The translations under genes and the position numbers were made by a program. A DNA stretch of 64,000 nucleotides. Origin: Lachnospiraceae bacterium (GTDB lineage: Bacteria > Bacillota > Clostridia > Lachnospirales > Lachnospiraceae). A model generated the notes under the pieces. It was not told where the DNA came from. It ran no database searches and was given only the letters and a program-made list of their open reading frames with translations. The stretch spans positions 70,653-134,652 of the forward strand of contig JAJQBQ010000002.1 in the NCBI GenBank assembly GCA_021203205.1, given 5' to 3'. Below are positions 54,415 to 63,768 of this stretch, piece by piece (within the stretch, counting starts at the first letter, position 1; each line of letters begins with the position of its first letter).

Positions 54415-55269
54415 TCACACATGATTCACCAGCCCAGCTGAGTACATTCGCCGGTACTCTGTCGGCGACATGCCTGTGAACCTCTTAAAGGCACTGGAAA
54501 AACTCTGCTCATCCCAGTAGCTTAAGTTGTAGGAAATTTCCGAGATCGCCGCGCTGGTGTTGCACAGCAGAAACTTCGCCCGCTCCATTTTCTGAGAAAT
54601 AATATGTGCTTTCAGCGATGTCCCCGTCTTTTCCCGGAACAGCGTCGTCAGATACTTTTCATTATAGCCGAAATACTCCGCCACATCCTTCACATGAAGG
54701 CGCTCGCCGATGTGTCTGGATATGTAGTCATTGATTGCCTCAAATAATAATGTCTCTTTTTCGTTATGCAAATGCAGGGCCGTACGAAGCTGGTTTTGCA
54801 CCTCACAGAGCACTGCGGTTGCCAGAAATGAATTTGCCTCCTGATCCGAGTAACGGCGCTCGGTGTCCACGAGAAGCTGCATCATGGAGTGAACGCGCGG
54901 CGCGGAGGTCAGCGTGGCATGTTCGTGGAGAAGCAAATAACCAGGTTCATAGTTAAGAGTATTTTTAAACTTTTCATACCCATCCATCGGATCCGTCACA
55001 AAATGCATCCAGTAAAACGAGCAGTCCGTCGGCCTGCTCCCGCACTGGCGGGAGTTTGGGAGCGTCAGGAGGCATTCTCCCTCATTCAGTTCATACTCCT
55101 GCTCATCCACCATGATATAGAGTGTGCCGCGCTGCATCACAAAAAACTCGAAATCCGTCAGCCGCCGCTGCATATGGATCCAGTCCGCGTTCGGTGCAAC
55201 AAAAAGGCCGCCCCACCGATAGCGGATCGGACGGTGAATATCCAGGCGGATGACGGTATCGCTCTGCAT
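54415..55269 (-). CDS. AraC-family transcriptional regulator
   Basis: The 284-residue protein has an N-terminal cupin-like sensing domain (LTDFEFFVMQRGTLYIMVDEQEYELNEGECLLTLPN) and two C-terminal helix-turn-helix motifs: VKDVAEYFGYNEKYLTTLFREKTGTSLKAHI and ISEISYNLSYWDEQSFSSAFKRFTGMSPTEYRRM. It lies directly upstream of, and in the same direction as, the GH127 gene and probably activates it in response to an arabinose-type sugar. Confidence 0.85.
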   Translation of the reverse strand: MQSDTVIRLDIHRPIRYRWGGLFVAPNADWIHMQRRLTDFEFFVMQRGTLYIMVDEQEYELNEGECLLTLPNSRQCGSRPTDCSFYWMHFVTDPMDGYEKFKNTLNYEPGYLLLHEHATLTSAPRVHSMMQLLVDTERRYSDQEANSFLATAVLCEVQNQLRTALHLHNEKETLLFEAINDYISRHIGERLHVKDVAEYFGYNEKYLTTLFREKTGTSLKAHIISQKMERAKFLLCNTSAAISEISYNLSYWDEQSFSSAFKRFTGMSPTEYRRMYSAGLVNHV

Positions 55270-55442
55270 GCGGGGCTCCTTTCCTGTGTCACTTTATCCA
55301 GCTATGACACCACAGATTCCTCACGAAGAAAATGCAAAGTAGTTTCTTCAGTAACGCGCAATCACATGAGTTCCGTTACATGGAACCAGGCGACATTTTG
55401 CTGCACAAAAGTCGTTCGTTTCAGTAGCTCGGAATTCTGGTA

Positions 55443-55949
55443 TCATTTCATATATTTTTCATGTATCTCTGTACAGATTTCCTCCACACTTTTCCCGTCT
55501 ACAACAACTACTGCGTCCGCCGCAGCCAGATAGCGCGGCTGGCGCGCGTCCATGAGACCGCGAATATAGTCCACATTCATATTCCCGTTTAACAGCGGGC
55601 GTTCCGTGGAATCTTTGACCCGCTCGTAGATGGTCTCCGGTTTGGCTTTTAACAGAAGGATTCTCCCAGCCTGCCGCATCAGCGCTGCATTTTCCTCCCG
55701 CAGCACGGCGCCGCCTCCGCAGGAGACGATGATATCTTCTTTTCCGGCAAGTTCGCGCAACAGATCCGTCTCGACCTGACGGAAATAGCTTTCTCCGAAC
55801 TTGGCAAAAATGTCGTTGATGCTCATGCCTTCCTTATTTACGATCCAGGCATCCATCTCGATCTCCGTGAGCCCGAGCTTCTCCGCAAGGGCCGTCGCGA
55901 TCGTTGTCTTTCCGGATCCCATGAATCCGATCAAATAAATATTCTTCAT
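55443..55949 (-). CDS. aroK: Shikimate kinase
   Basis: 168 residues from ATG 55949 (GGAGGAATAT upstream). Walker A is IGFMGSGKTTIATALAEKL; EMDAWIVNKEGMSINDIFAKFGESYFRQVE carries the shikimate-binding Asp and Arg; IIVSCGGGAVLREENAALM and STERPLLNG complete the family. It phosphorylates shikimate for chorismate and aromatic amino acids. No other aro gene is adjacent. Confidence 0.9.
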   Translation of the reverse strand: MKNIYLIGFMGSGKTTIATALAEKLGLTEIEMDAWIVNKEGMSINDIFAKFGESYFRQVETDLLRELAGKEDIIVSCGGGAVLREENAALMRQAGRILLLKAKPETIYERVKDSTERPLLNGNMNVDYIRGLMDARQPRYLAAADAVVVVDGKSVEEICTEIHEKYMK

Positions 55950-55977
55950 ATATTCCTCCATCATTTCAATCCTTAAG

Positions 55978-56157
55978 TCAACATGAAAACCTCTGTGCAA
56001 CTTTGCTTTCATCATCCATTTCTGCAGGATTAACCACACTTCCGGCAGCCTCCATCTGTGCAATGGATCGTTCCAGCCGCAGCATATTTTCTTCTGAATA
56101 AAACGGGTCAGTTTTTTCCTTCTTTTTAATTTTCAGGTCATAACGGTTCTTTCTCAT
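55978..56157 (-). CDS. Small RelB-like antitoxin-type protein
   Basis: A 59-residue protein (start 56157, or 56175 with MRGAVF): MRKNRYDLKIKKKEKTDPFY, then SEENMLRLERSIAQMEAAGSV, the pattern of small orphan antitoxin-like proteins often found beside RelE-type toxins. None is adjacent here. The C-terminal NPAEMDDESKVAQRFSC may be altered. Function inferred only by resemblance. Confidence 0.45.
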   Translation of the reverse strand: MRKNRYDLKIKKKEKTDPFYSEENMLRLERSIAQMEAAGSVVNPAEMDDESKVAQRFSC

Positions 56158-56272
56158 AAATACTGCGCCTCTCATTTTCCTATATTTGTGTCATTATAAA
56201 CTTTTTATCATTAAATGTGAAGCATTTTTTAACTCATACCACGAAGTTTCCTTACGCAGCCCGTGTGCATAG

Positions 56273-56312
56273 AAAAGCCCCCGGTCGATGTCACACCATA
56301 CCGGGGGCTTTC
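56273..56312 (-). terminator. Intrinsic terminator of the pyruvate formate-lyase unit
   Basis: AAAGCCCCCGGT and ACCGGGGGCTTT form a perfect 12-bp stem; TTTTCTATG follows on the minus strand. It lies 60 bases after the glycyl-radical domain gene. Confidence 0.8.
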
Positions 56313-56373
56313 TCATTCAAATTTTACAGTAACTCCATGATCTTTCCGGACTGCAACTCACTGCAACCTGATC

Positions 56374-56619
56374 TTAGAAGCTCTCATGGAACGTTCTGCT
56401 GATTACCTCATCCTGCTGCTCCTTCGTGAGCTTGATGAAGTTTACCGCATAACCGGATACGCGGATGGTCAGCTGCGGATAGTTCTCCGGATGCGCCTGC
56501 GCATCAAGGAGGGTCTCCTTCGTGAATACATTTACATTAAGATGATGGCCGCCTTCTTCGATATAACCATCCAATAATGATACGAGGTTATCAACCTGCT
56601 GTTCACTTGCCTGTGCCAT
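56374..56619 (-). CDS. Stand-alone glycyl-radical domain of pyruvate formate-lyase (GrcA-like)
   Basis: The 81-residue protein reads [19 protein letters not shown], then [25 protein letters not shown] and [23 protein letters not shown]. It matches the C-terminal 80 residues of a normal pyruvate formate-lyase; Gly56 in RVSGYAV is the radical site. The neighbouring pflB stops exactly where this begins to align, so the two polypeptides together make one enzyme. It is the third gene of the unit, after pflA. E. coli GrcA (YfiD) is a spare part for damaged PFL; here it appears to be essential since PflB has no radical glycine. Confidence 0.9.
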   Translation of the reverse strand: MAQASEQQVDNLVSLLDGYIEEGGHHLNVNVFTKETLLDAQAHPENYPQLTIRVSGYAVNFIKLTKEQQDEVISRTFHESF

Positions 56620-56659
56620 AGTAAACCACCTTTCTGCCGCTATATACGGCTATTATATT

Positions 56660-57433
56660 TTAATCTTCTTTGTGCTCCGTCGCCAGGATGTGTCTTTCTT
56701 CCCTCATCCCGCTTAAGATCACTTCTCTTGCTTTTTTTGCGTCGTCCTTCGTGAGTGCCGGCACGCCTTCGAGCGGATATTCGATGCCCAGCTCGTGGTA
56801 TTTGTTCACACCCATCGTATGATACGGAAGCACATCCAATGCCTTTACATTTTTCAGTGTCCCGAGGTAGAGCCCCAGCCGATACAGCGCGTCGTCGTCC
56901 TGCGTGATGCCGGGCACGAGTACATGCCGGATCAGAAGATCCACGCCCCGCTGTTCTGTGTACTTTGCGAAGTCCCGGATCGGGATTCCCGAAAAGGAAC
57001 ACAGTTTCAAATGCGCTTCCTCATCCACATGCTTGATGTCCAGCATGATCAGGTCGGTCACCTTCATGAGACGGTCGTACTTTGCGACGAGTGCGGCGTT
57101 GTCCTTCCGGAACGGTGCTCCGCTGGTGTCGAGGCAGGTGTGGATGCCCTCCGCCTTTGCCTTTTCAAACAGCTCTGTCACGAAATCAATCTGAACCAGC
57201 GGCTCACCGCCGGTGACCGTCAGGCCGCCGTTCTTGTAGAACGGATGGTTGCGATCGTACGCGGCAAGGATTTCGTCCGCCGTCATCTCGGTGGCGCCTT
57301 CCATAGACCAGGTGTCCGGATTGTGGCAGAACTGGCATCGCATCGGGCAGCCCTTCACGAATACCACGTAGCGGACGCCCGGGCCGTCCACGGTGCCGAA
57401 ACTCTCGAGGGAGTGAATTTTTCCTTTGATCAT
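56660..57433 (-). CDS. pflA: Pyruvate formate-lyase activating enzyme
   Basis: The 257-residue radical SAM protein begins MIKGKIHSLESFGTVDGPG, with the cluster motif CPMRCQFC and NPDTW following, then GGLTVTGGEPLVQ. It abstracts hydrogen from the radical glycine of pyruvate formate-lyase. Its natural target in this genome would be Gly56 of the small downstream protein. A hairpin at 57573-57602 lies between pflB and pflA, perhaps separating transcript levels. Confidence 0.95.
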   Translation of the reverse strand: MIKGKIHSLESFGTVDGPGVRYVVFVKGCPMRCQFCHNPDTWSMEGATEMTADEILAAYDRNHPFYKNGGLTVTGGEPLVQIDFVTELFEKAKAEGIHTCLDTSGAPFRKDNAALVAKYDRLMKVTDLIMLDIKHVDEEAHLKLCSFSGIPIRDFAKYTEQRGVDLLIRHVLVPGITQDDDALYRLGLYLGTLKNVKALDVLPYHTMGVNKYHELGIEYPLEGVPALTKDDAKKAREVILSGMREERHILATEHKED

Positions 57434-57572
57434 GGGAAACCTCCCTCCTTTTTCTTAAGACCTTCCTCATCTTTCGACAGGAATTGCCTCTTACTATATT
57501 CAGATGAATCAGCCGGACAATCTGGCACCTTCATTTCTGCAGGTATTTATCTTCCCGTCTGATTAACCATTT

Positions 57573-57602
57573 CCCTCTCCCACGCCTTCGTGCAGGAGAG
57601 GG
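57573..57602 (-). other. Stem-loop between pflB and pflA
   Basis: CCCTCTCC and GGAGAGGG form an 8-bp perfect stem, with no T run after it. It may protect the pflB end of the message or act as a partial attenuator, giving more PflB than PflA. Confidence 0.5.
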
Positions 57603-57657
57603 ATGTGTTTTGAATTTACGCTTTGAACTTCTGACGAATCATTCTGTATCGTCTGAA

Positions 57658-59706
57658 TTATTCAAGCTTCAGGTCTAAATCCACATCCAGATCACTGGTG
57701 GATACGGTATAGTTCTTGCCCAGTGCGTCCGGAATGATGGAGAAGGTATTGGAAATACCGTCCTGTGCTTCCTTGAACGGGATTTTGGCAACGGATGCCA
57801 GGGATGCTACCGCGCCGTGGCTGTCTCTCTTGTGCATCGGGTTTGCGCCAGGTGCAAACGGAACGCCGCCCTTTCTGCCGTCCGGCGTGGAACCGGTGTT
57901 CTTGCCATACACCACGTTGGAGGTGATGGTCAGGATGGAAGTGGTCGGGATACCTCCACGGTAGGTATACTGCTGACGGATGTAGGTCATAAATTCCTTC
58001 ACGATGTCGGCCGCGATCAGGTCAACACGGTCGTCGTCATTGCCATACTTCGGGAAGTCGCCCTCTACGATGTAATCGGTTACGATGCCGGTCTCGTCGC
58101 GGACGGTCTTCACCTTCGCGTACTTGATGGCGGAGAGGGAGTCAGCCACTACCGACAGGCCGGCGATACCGGTGGCGAACCAGCGGGTCACTTTTCTGTC
58201 ATGCAGAGCCATCTGCAGTCTCTCGTAGCAGTACTTGTCGTGCATGTAGTGGATGATGTTCAGAGCGTTTACATAAACGCCGGCCAGCCACTGCATCATG
58301 TCGCTGTAAGCAGCTCTTACTTCGTCATAATCAAGATATTCGGAAGTGATTGGACGGTACTTCGGGCCGACCTGCTTGCGGGTGTTCTCATCCACACCGC
58401 CGTTGATGGCGTACAGCAGGCACTTCGCCAAGTTCGCGCGGGCGCCGAAGAACTGCATCTCCTTGCCGACTCTCATGGAGGATACGCAGCAGGCGATGGC
58501 GTAGTCGTCACCGTGGGTCACGCGCATCAGGTCATCGTTCTCATACTGAACGGACGAGGAGATGATGGAAATCTTCGCGCAGTACTTCTTGAAAGAAACC
58601 GGCAGGCGGGTGGACCACAGAACCGTAAGGTTCGGCTCCGGAGCGGTGCCCAGGTTCTCAAGGGTGTGCAGATAGCGGAAGGACATCTTTGTCACCATGT
58701 GACGTCCGTCGATGCCGACGCCGCCGATGGACTCGGTAACCCACTGCGGGTCGCCGGTGAACAGCGCATTGTACTCAGGGGTACGCGCGAACTTCACCAT
58801 ACGAAGCTTCATGATGAAGTGATCCACGAACTCCTGGATCTGCTCCTCGGTGAAAGTGCCGTTCTTTAAGTCTCTCTCTGCATAGATATCAATAAAGGTG
58901 GATGTACGTCCCAGGGACATCGCCGCGCCGTTCTGCTCCTTCACGGCCGCAAGATATCCGAAATAAGTCCACTGGATGGCTTCCTGCACGTTCTTCGCCG
59001 GAACGGAGATGTCGCAGCCGTAGATCTTGCCCAGCTCGATCAGCGCCTTTAAAGCCTTGATCTGCTCGGAAAGCTCTTCTCTCTCACGGATGGTGTCCTC
59101 GGTCATCACGTGCGGGGTGGATGCCTTCTGCGCTTCCTTATCCTTGATGAGGAAATTCACGCCGTAAAGAGCAACCCTGCGGTAGTCGCCGATGATACGG
59201 CCGCGGCCGTAGCCATCCGGCAGGCCGGTGATGATGTGGTTGCTGCGGCATGCGCGGATCTCCGGGGTGTAAGCGTCAAATACGCCGTCATTGTGTGTCT
59301 TTCTGTGCTTGGTGAAGAAATCAACCATCTCCGGGTCAACTTCGTAGCCGTTGTCGCGGCACGCGCCCATGGCGATGCGGATACCGCCGTAGGGATGAAA
59401 AGCTCTCTTTAACGGCTTGTCCGTCTGGAAGCCGACGATGGTCTCCTTGTCCTTGTCAAGATAACCCGCAGCGTGCGAGGTAATCGTCGAAGGCTCTCTC
59501 GTGTCCATATCCAGAACGCCGCCAGCCTCTCTCTCTTTCTGGAACAGATCCATCACCTGCGCCCAGAGTTCCTTCGTGGTCTCGGTCGGACCTGCCAGGA
59601 AAGCTTCATCTCCATCATACGGAGTGTAGTTCTTCTGAATGAAATTTCTTACATCGACCTCGCGCTGCCAGTTTCCGCCCGCGAAGCCTTCCCACTGCTC
59701 ATACAT
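57658..59706 (-). CDS. pflB: Pyruvate formate-lyase catalytic subunit without the glycyl-radical domain
   Basis: The 682-residue protein follows the family from [37 protein letters not shown] to [16 protein letters not shown] and then ends in [14 protein letters not shown]. The two active-site cysteines are in AIACCVSSM. Normal enzymes have about 760 residues; the missing 80 are encoded separately at 56374-56619. The end is a clean stop with a new acidic tail rather than a frameshift. It cleaves pyruvate with CoA to acetyl-CoA and formate. Promoter at 59798-59826; GGAGG seven bases before the ATG. Confidence 0.95.
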   Translation of the reverse strand: MYEQWEGFAGGNWQREVDVRNFIQKNYTPYDGDEAFLAGPTETTKELWAQVMDLFQKEREAGGVLDMDTREPSTITSHAAGYLDKDKETIVGFQTDKPLKRAFHPYGGIRIAMGACRDNGYEVDPEMVDFFTKHRKTHNDGVFDAYTPEIRACRSNHIITGLPDGYGRGRIIGDYRRVALYGVNFLIKDKEAQKASTPHVMTEDTIREREELSEQIKALKALIELGKIYGCDISVPAKNVQEAIQWTYFGYLAAVKEQNGAAMSLGRTSTFIDIYAERDLKNGTFTEEQIQEFVDHFIMKLRMVKFARTPEYNALFTGDPQWVTESIGGVGIDGRHMVTKMSFRYLHTLENLGTAPEPNLTVLWSTRLPVSFKKYCAKISIISSSVQYENDDLMRVTHGDDYAIACCVSSMRVGKEMQFFGARANLAKCLLYAINGGVDENTRKQVGPKYRPITSEYLDYDEVRAAYSDMMQWLAGVYVNALNIIHYMHDKYCYERLQMALHDRKVTRWFATGIAGLSVVADSLSAIKYAKVKTVRDETGIVTDYIVEGDFPKYGNDDDRVDLIAADIVKEFMTYIRQQYTYRGGIPTTSILTITSNVVYGKNTGSTPDGRKGGVPFAPGANPMHKRDSHGAVASLASVAKIPFKEAQDGISNTFSIIPDALGKNYTVSTSDLDVDLDLKLE

Positions 59707-59797
59707 GATCTATTACCTCCTGTATTCCGGGACCGTTGTGATTCGGTTGTAAAACCCCGCTTATGTTGTTCGGTCCCCAATGTTTTGCTGTGACGTA

Positions 59798-59826
59798 ATC
59801 ATACTAAAATACCGCCAAAATTGCAA
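59798..59826 (-). promoter_or_regulatory. Promoter of the pflB-pflA unit
   Basis: Minus strand: TTGCAA (59821-59826), 17 bp, TATGAT (59798-59803), giving an untranslated leader of roughly 85 bases. Confidence 0.55.
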
Positions 59827-59875
59827 CGGCAAAAATGGCGGTTTTGTGGATTTTTTTGTATACAATTTTGACCGC

Positions 59876-60382
59876 TCACAGGCGGTTTTCTTTCTTTTTA
59901 CAATAAAAATACAACACAATTTTTTCCAGCCTTCTCTTCAGCACGATCTGAATCTCTTCCTTCTTATCGATCGGCTTCACCAGGATGCTGTGCACCCCGC
60001 TCCGCTTCGCGCCCCACACATCCGTGAAGAGCTGGTCACCCACAAAAAGGGTCGTGCCGCGGTCGGTTCCCATGCGCTCCATGGCGCGGATATAGTTTTT
60101 CGTGGATGGCTTGTTCGCCTTATACTCAAAGATGGAACCCACTGCGTCCGCGAAAGGGCGCACGCGCTCTTCTTTGTTATTGGAAATCAGGCAGGTTGCG
60201 AGGCCGATCTCCCGCAGGCGGGCAAAGAGCTTAAGAGCACGTTCATCCGCAGGGGCTCCGTGGGGCACCAGGGTATTATCGATGTCGAAGATAATTCCCC
60301 GGATCCCGCTTCTATAGTATTCTTCATAGGGCAGACTGTAGGCCGAATCCAGATATTCATCCGGATAAAATGTTTCTAACAT
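59876..60382 (-). CDS. YqeG-family HAD phosphatase
   Basis: The 168-residue protein has HAD motif I in GIIFDIDNTLVPHG, motif II CLISNNKEERV and motif III/IV in GTTLFVGDQLFTDVWGAKRSG. YqeG-type (subfamily IIIA) phosphatases of Firmicutes act on phosphatidylglycerophosphate or similar small phosphates. It starts 8 bp after the nrdR stop, so the two form one unit. Confidence 0.85.
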   Translation of the reverse strand: MLETFYPDEYLDSAYSLPYEEYYRSGIRGIIFDIDNTLVPHGAPADERALKLFARLREIGLATCLISNNKEERVRPFADAVGSIFEYKANKPSTKNYIRAMERMGTDRGTTLFVGDQLFTDVWGAKRSGVHSILVKPIDKKEEIQIVLKRRLEKIVLYFYCKKKENRL

Positions 60383-60390
60383 GAGCGCTC

Positions 60391-60840
60391 CTATTGTAAC
60401 AACTTTTTCAGTTCATCCATAAAGGTATTCACATCTTTAAATTCCCGATACACCGATGCGAAGCGCACATAAGAAACCTGATCCAGCCCTTTCAGCTTTT
60501 CCATGACAAGCTCCCCGATCTCCGTGCTTTCCACTTCCCGCTCTTCACGGTTAAACAGTTCTTTTTCGATCTCATCCACCACCCGTGTGATCTCGTCGAC
60601 GGACACCGGGCGCTTGTTGCAGGAGCGCAGGATGCCGTTCTCGATCTTCGAGCGGTCATACTGCTCGCGGGTATTGTCCTTTTTCACGACCATGAGGGGG
60701 ACGGATTCCACCTTCTCGAAGGTGGTGAACCGCTTCTCGCAGTCCTCACAGATCCTGCGGCGGCGGATGGAATTGTCCGCCTCAAAAGGTCTGGAATCCA
60801 CCACTCTGTTGTTTTCACTTCCACAATAAGGACATCTCAT
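60391..60840 (-). CDS. nrdR: Transcriptional repressor NrdR
   Basis: 149 residues from ATG 60840 (AGAGGTAAAC upstream). It opens with the zinc ribbon [18 protein letters not shown] (second pair RRRICEDC) and continues with the ATP-cone ([32 protein letters not shown]). NrdR represses ribonucleotide reductase genes according to dATP/ATP. The longer frame to 60981 lacks family features. Confidence 0.95.
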   Translation of the reverse strand: MRCPYCGSENNRVVDSRPFEADNSIRRRRICEDCEKRFTTFEKVESVPLMVVKKDNTREQYDRSKIENGILRSCNKRPVSVDEITRVVDEIEKELFNREEREVESTEIGELVMEKLKGLDQVSYVRFASVYREFKDVNTFMDELKKLLQ

Positions 60841-61031
60841 GTTTACCTCTTTTCCGCAAAAAATCGTCTCATAAGAGTGATTTTTGCAATTCCACCGTCT
60901 GTCTCTCGTCACGGCAGTCATTTTCGCCGGCCGCAAACTTTCGCCCAAATCACACAATTTTTCTGACATTTCACCGGTCAAATATCCCCTGATCCGTATC
61001 AGGGAGTTTTCTTAAGGACATTTCGTCCTGT

Positions 61032-61298
61032 CTATGGTACCGGCCTGCACTTCACCAGCACTTCCTCTGCATTCACCTGCACCAGCAGGATGTCTTCACC
61101 GAACCTTCGGATGCAGCCGAAGGGTATCACATATTCCATGTCCCGCCCCAGGACGCCGCAGAATTTTCCCGGCCCCGGCACGATGATGTGAGTAATGCGG
61201 CCCTCCTCAAAATCCATCAGAAGATCGGACACAAAGCCCAGCCTCCTGCAGTCGCAGTCATTAATAACCTCTTTTTGTTTTAAATCGTACATCCTCAT
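61032..61298 (-). CDS. YlmC/YmxH-family PRC-barrel sporulation protein
   Basis: 88 residues from ATG 61298 (GGAG six bases upstream): MRMYDLKQKEVINDCDCRRLGFVSDLLMDFEEGRITHIIVPG, then EYVIPFGCIRRFGEDILLVQV, the PRC-barrel of the YlmC/YmxH family common in endospore formers. The role is not fully known; it is near sigG and sigE, as in relatives. The frame extends to 61442 without support. Confidence 0.85.
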   Translation of the reverse strand: MRMYDLKQKEVINDCDCRRLGFVSDLLMDFEEGRITHIIVPGPGKFCGVLGRDMEYVIPFGCIRRFGEDILLVQVNAEEVLVKCRPVP

Positions 61299-61690
61299 GG
61301 CATTCTCCATCCCGGAGCCCGCACACTGCCATTCTTTGGCTGCGCGACAGGTTATTTCACCGGATTTCCATGTTTGAGGGTTGATTCGATCGGATTTCAA
61401 AGGGCTTTTCTTTAAAGCCTCCGCCCGCGATTCCTCTCCCATGCCGCTCCGCTCTTTCTTAAAAAAACACTTTCATGTTTATAAAATATGCGGACTTCGC
61501 AAGATGGTGTCTGCTTTCTTAATGTCGTGTTTCCGACTGCCGAAACTATAACATAAAAAGTTATTTTATGCAACCTCATGTTGCTGTCGTCTAATACTCT
61601 ATTGTGGTAGAACCATTGTCTGGCTTATCCTGCCAACGATCATTATACCCTAACTGCTGTCGTTCTGCCTGAGCGTATTTTCTTCTGCTG
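61299..61690. other. Gene-free gap
   Basis: No supported gene. A minus-strand open stretch at about 61610-61700 (YAQAERQQLGYNDRWQDKPDNG) has no start and is probably a scrap associated with the small frame at 61691-61807. Confidence 0.35.
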
Positions 61691-61807
61691 TTACTGATAT
61701 TCAGCGTCTGCCTTCCGGAAACTGTCCATTGAAGTTGATGCGACTGTTACACAGCCATTCTTAAGTTCATCCGCCGATATCTTATGTCGAATTCTGTCAT
61801 TTTTCAT
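61691..61807 (-). pseudogene. Short hypothetical fragment
   Basis: A 38-residue frame: MKNDRIRHKISADELKNGCV and TVASTSMDSFRKADAEYQ. It resembles the start of small hypothetical proteins with an internal deletion, and a GGGGGAAAA lies 14 bases upstream, too far for strong initiation. Probably a relic. Confidence 0.3.
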
Positions 61808-61950
61808 CGAAATTAATTTTCCCCCTTGACATTGCCCCGCAGCTTTTCTTCGCGAATAAACGTTTTTCTTTTCGTTCATCCTTTTAAAAGCGAATTGTTC
61901 CAGGCGAAAAGCAGAGTACTTTTTTTTCAAAATTTCACCGAAATATTTTG

Positions 61951-62010
61951 TTTCACGAAGCTTCTGTTCATTTTGAGGGGAGGTGACTGTTGCACAGTCA
62001 TCCTCTGTGA
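61951..62010 (+). repeat. Partial second copy of the four-way element
   Basis: TTTCACGAAGCTTCTG, GGGGAGGTGACTGTTGCA and CAGTCATCCTCTGTGAATTG match the right half of the element at 45612-45805, with the 21-bp stem deleted. It ends about 100 bases before sigG. Confidence 0.6.
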
Positions 62011-62107
62011 ATTGTAACCGTGGCTGAAATTATGAATGTCACGAATTTCGCTGCGGAAATTTCTGTCGGTTTTTGAGCAAACTTTGGAGGAATCACAGGA
62101 GGAAATT

Positions 62108-62887
62108 ATGGCTTTATATAAGGTGGAAATATGCGGGGTTAATACGGCGAAGCTGCCGATTTTAAGCGAGGCGGAGAAGGACGCTTTGTTCGACCGGATT
62201 GAACAGGGCGACAGCGCAGCGCGCGAGGAATATATCCGCGGCAATCTGCGTCTGGTTTTAAGCATTGTGCAGCGCTTTTCCGGTTCCGGCGAAAATATGG
62301 ACGACCTGTTTCAGATCGGCTGCATCGGGCTGATCAAAGCGATTGATAATTTTGACCGCAGTCTCGATGTCAAATTCAGTACTTACGCGGTTCCCATGAT
62401 CATGGGAGAGGTACGACGCTTTCTGCGCGACACGCAAAGCCCGGTGCGGGTGAGCCGTTCTCTGCGCGATATTGCGTACAAGGCCATCTACATGAAGGAA
62501 GCCATGAGCCGGGACAGCGACAGGGAACCCACCGACGAGGAGGTGGCCGCCGCCATCGATGTGCCGTTAACGGATGTCATCGCGGCGCTCGAAGCCGTAC
62601 AGAGCCCGGTGTCGCTCTACGAACCGGTCTACGATCAGGGCGGCGACACACTCTATGTCATGGATCAGATCAGCGACAAAAGCAGCCGGGAGGAAAACTG
62701 GATCGAAGATCTCGCGCTCGAAGAAGCCCTGAACCGGCTGCCTGAGCGCGAGCGAAACATCATTTCCCTGCGGTTCTACCGGGGCAAGACGCAGATGGAA
62801 GTGGCCTCCGAGATCGGCATCTCCCAGGCACAGGTGTCGCGGCTGGAGAAAAGTGCGCTGAAATCCATGAAAAACTTTCTGACCTAA
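62108..62887 (+). CDS. sigG: RNA polymerase sporulation sigma factor SigG
   Basis: 259 residues from ATG 62108 (GGAGG five bases upstream): MALYKVEICGVNTAKLPILSE, the conserved SigG opening that anti-sigma factors recognise. Region 2 is GNLRLVLSIVQRFSGSGENMDDLFQIGCIGLIKAID, region 4 PERERNIISLRFYRGKTQMEVASEIGISQAQVSRLEK. SigG runs late forespore transcription. It is convergent with sigE, 23 bp apart, rather than following it in the usual spoIIGA-sigE-sigG order. Confidence 0.95.
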   Translation: MALYKVEICGVNTAKLPILSEAEKDALFDRIEQGDSAAREEYIRGNLRLVLSIVQRFSGSGENMDDLFQIGCIGLIKAIDNFDRSLDVKFSTYAVPMIMGEVRRFLRDTQSPVRVSRSLRDIAYKAIYMKEAMSRDSDREPTDEEVAAAIDVPLTDVIAALEAVQSPVSLYEPVYDQGGDTLYVMDQISDKSSREENWIEDLALEEALNRLPERERNIISLRFYRGKTQMEVASEIGISQAQVSRLEKSALKSMKNFLT

Positions 62888-62910
62888 AGCGTTACTGTTG
62901 CAGGCGCCAG

Positions 62911-63651
62911 TTACTTCATCTCCTTCTTCAGCTTTTTTATGATCTTCTTTTCGAGTCTCGAAATGTACGACTGGGAAATCCCCAGAAGCTCCGCCACCTC
63001 CTTCTGCGTCATTTCCTTCTCATTCGGATCGTTGATGCCGTAGCGCAGCTCGATAATCATCCGCTCGCGCTGCGGCAGCCTGCGGATGGCGGCGCGAAGC
63101 ATCCCCCGCTCCGCCTCGTCCTCCATATCGCGGGAGATATCATCCTCGTCCGTCCCCAGAATGTCGGAAAGCAGGAGCTCATTTCCGTCCCAGTCCGAAC
63201 CCAGCGGCTCATCGATGCTGACTTCCATTTTCATCTTCTGGCTGCGCCGCAGATGCATCAGAATCTCATTTTCAATGCAGCGCGAGGCGTATGTGGCGAG
63301 CTTTATTTTTTTCTGATTGTCGAAAGTGTTGATGGCCTTGATAAGGCCGATGGTTCCGATGGAAATCAGATCCTCCACACCGACACCCGTGTTGTCAAAC
63401 TTTTTTGCGATGTACACCACCAGCCGCAGATTATGCTCAATTAGGATGGATTTTGCGTCCTTCTGCTCTGCCGTGTTGCGGGAATCCAGCAGTGCCACAC
63501 AGCGGTTTTCCTCGTCTGTTTCCAGCGGGGCCGGCAAAACATCTGTTCCTCCGATATAGTGGATTTCATTTTCTTTCGGAAACAGGATATTTTTCATGGT
63601 CGGAGCAACTCCCAGCCACGATTTTTCCGATATGGATGCTTTGATGAACAT
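62911..63651 (-). CDS. sigE: RNA polymerase sporulation sigma factor SigE precursor
   Basis: 246 residues from ATG 63651 (GGAGG five bases upstream; the ATG at 63663 lies within that site). The first about 25 residues form a pro-sequence ahead of [16 protein letters not shown], as in pro-SigE cleaved by SpoIIGA. Region 2 is [35 protein letters not shown]; region 4 [26 protein letters not shown]. It directs early mother-cell transcription. A probable SpoIIGA end lies upstream at the window edge. Confidence 0.95.
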   Translation of the reverse strand: MFIKASISEKSWLGVAPTMKNILFPKENEIHYIGGTDVLPAPLETDEENRCVALLDSRNTAEQKDAKSILIEHNLRLVVYIAKKFDNTGVGVEDLISIGTIGLIKAINTFDNQKKIKLATYASRCIENEILMHLRRSQKMKMEVSIDEPLGSDWDGNELLLSDILGTDEDDISRDMEDEAERGMLRAAIRRLPQRERMIIELRYGINDPNEKEMTQKEVAELLGISQSYISRLEKKIIKKLKKEMK

Positions 63652-63768
63652 ATTTTCCTCCATTTTTCTTCTATTTTGATATGCCCTGTAACCTGATCTG
63701 CACGTTTTTTTATTTCTATTTTCGTTTCATTTCTATTATCTATAAAAGTCTGTCAAACGTCTTTTATT

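Noticed and set aside
57817-58869. 350-codon plus-strand open frame
   Set aside because: Antisense shadow of pflB, which is certain from its active-site motifs.
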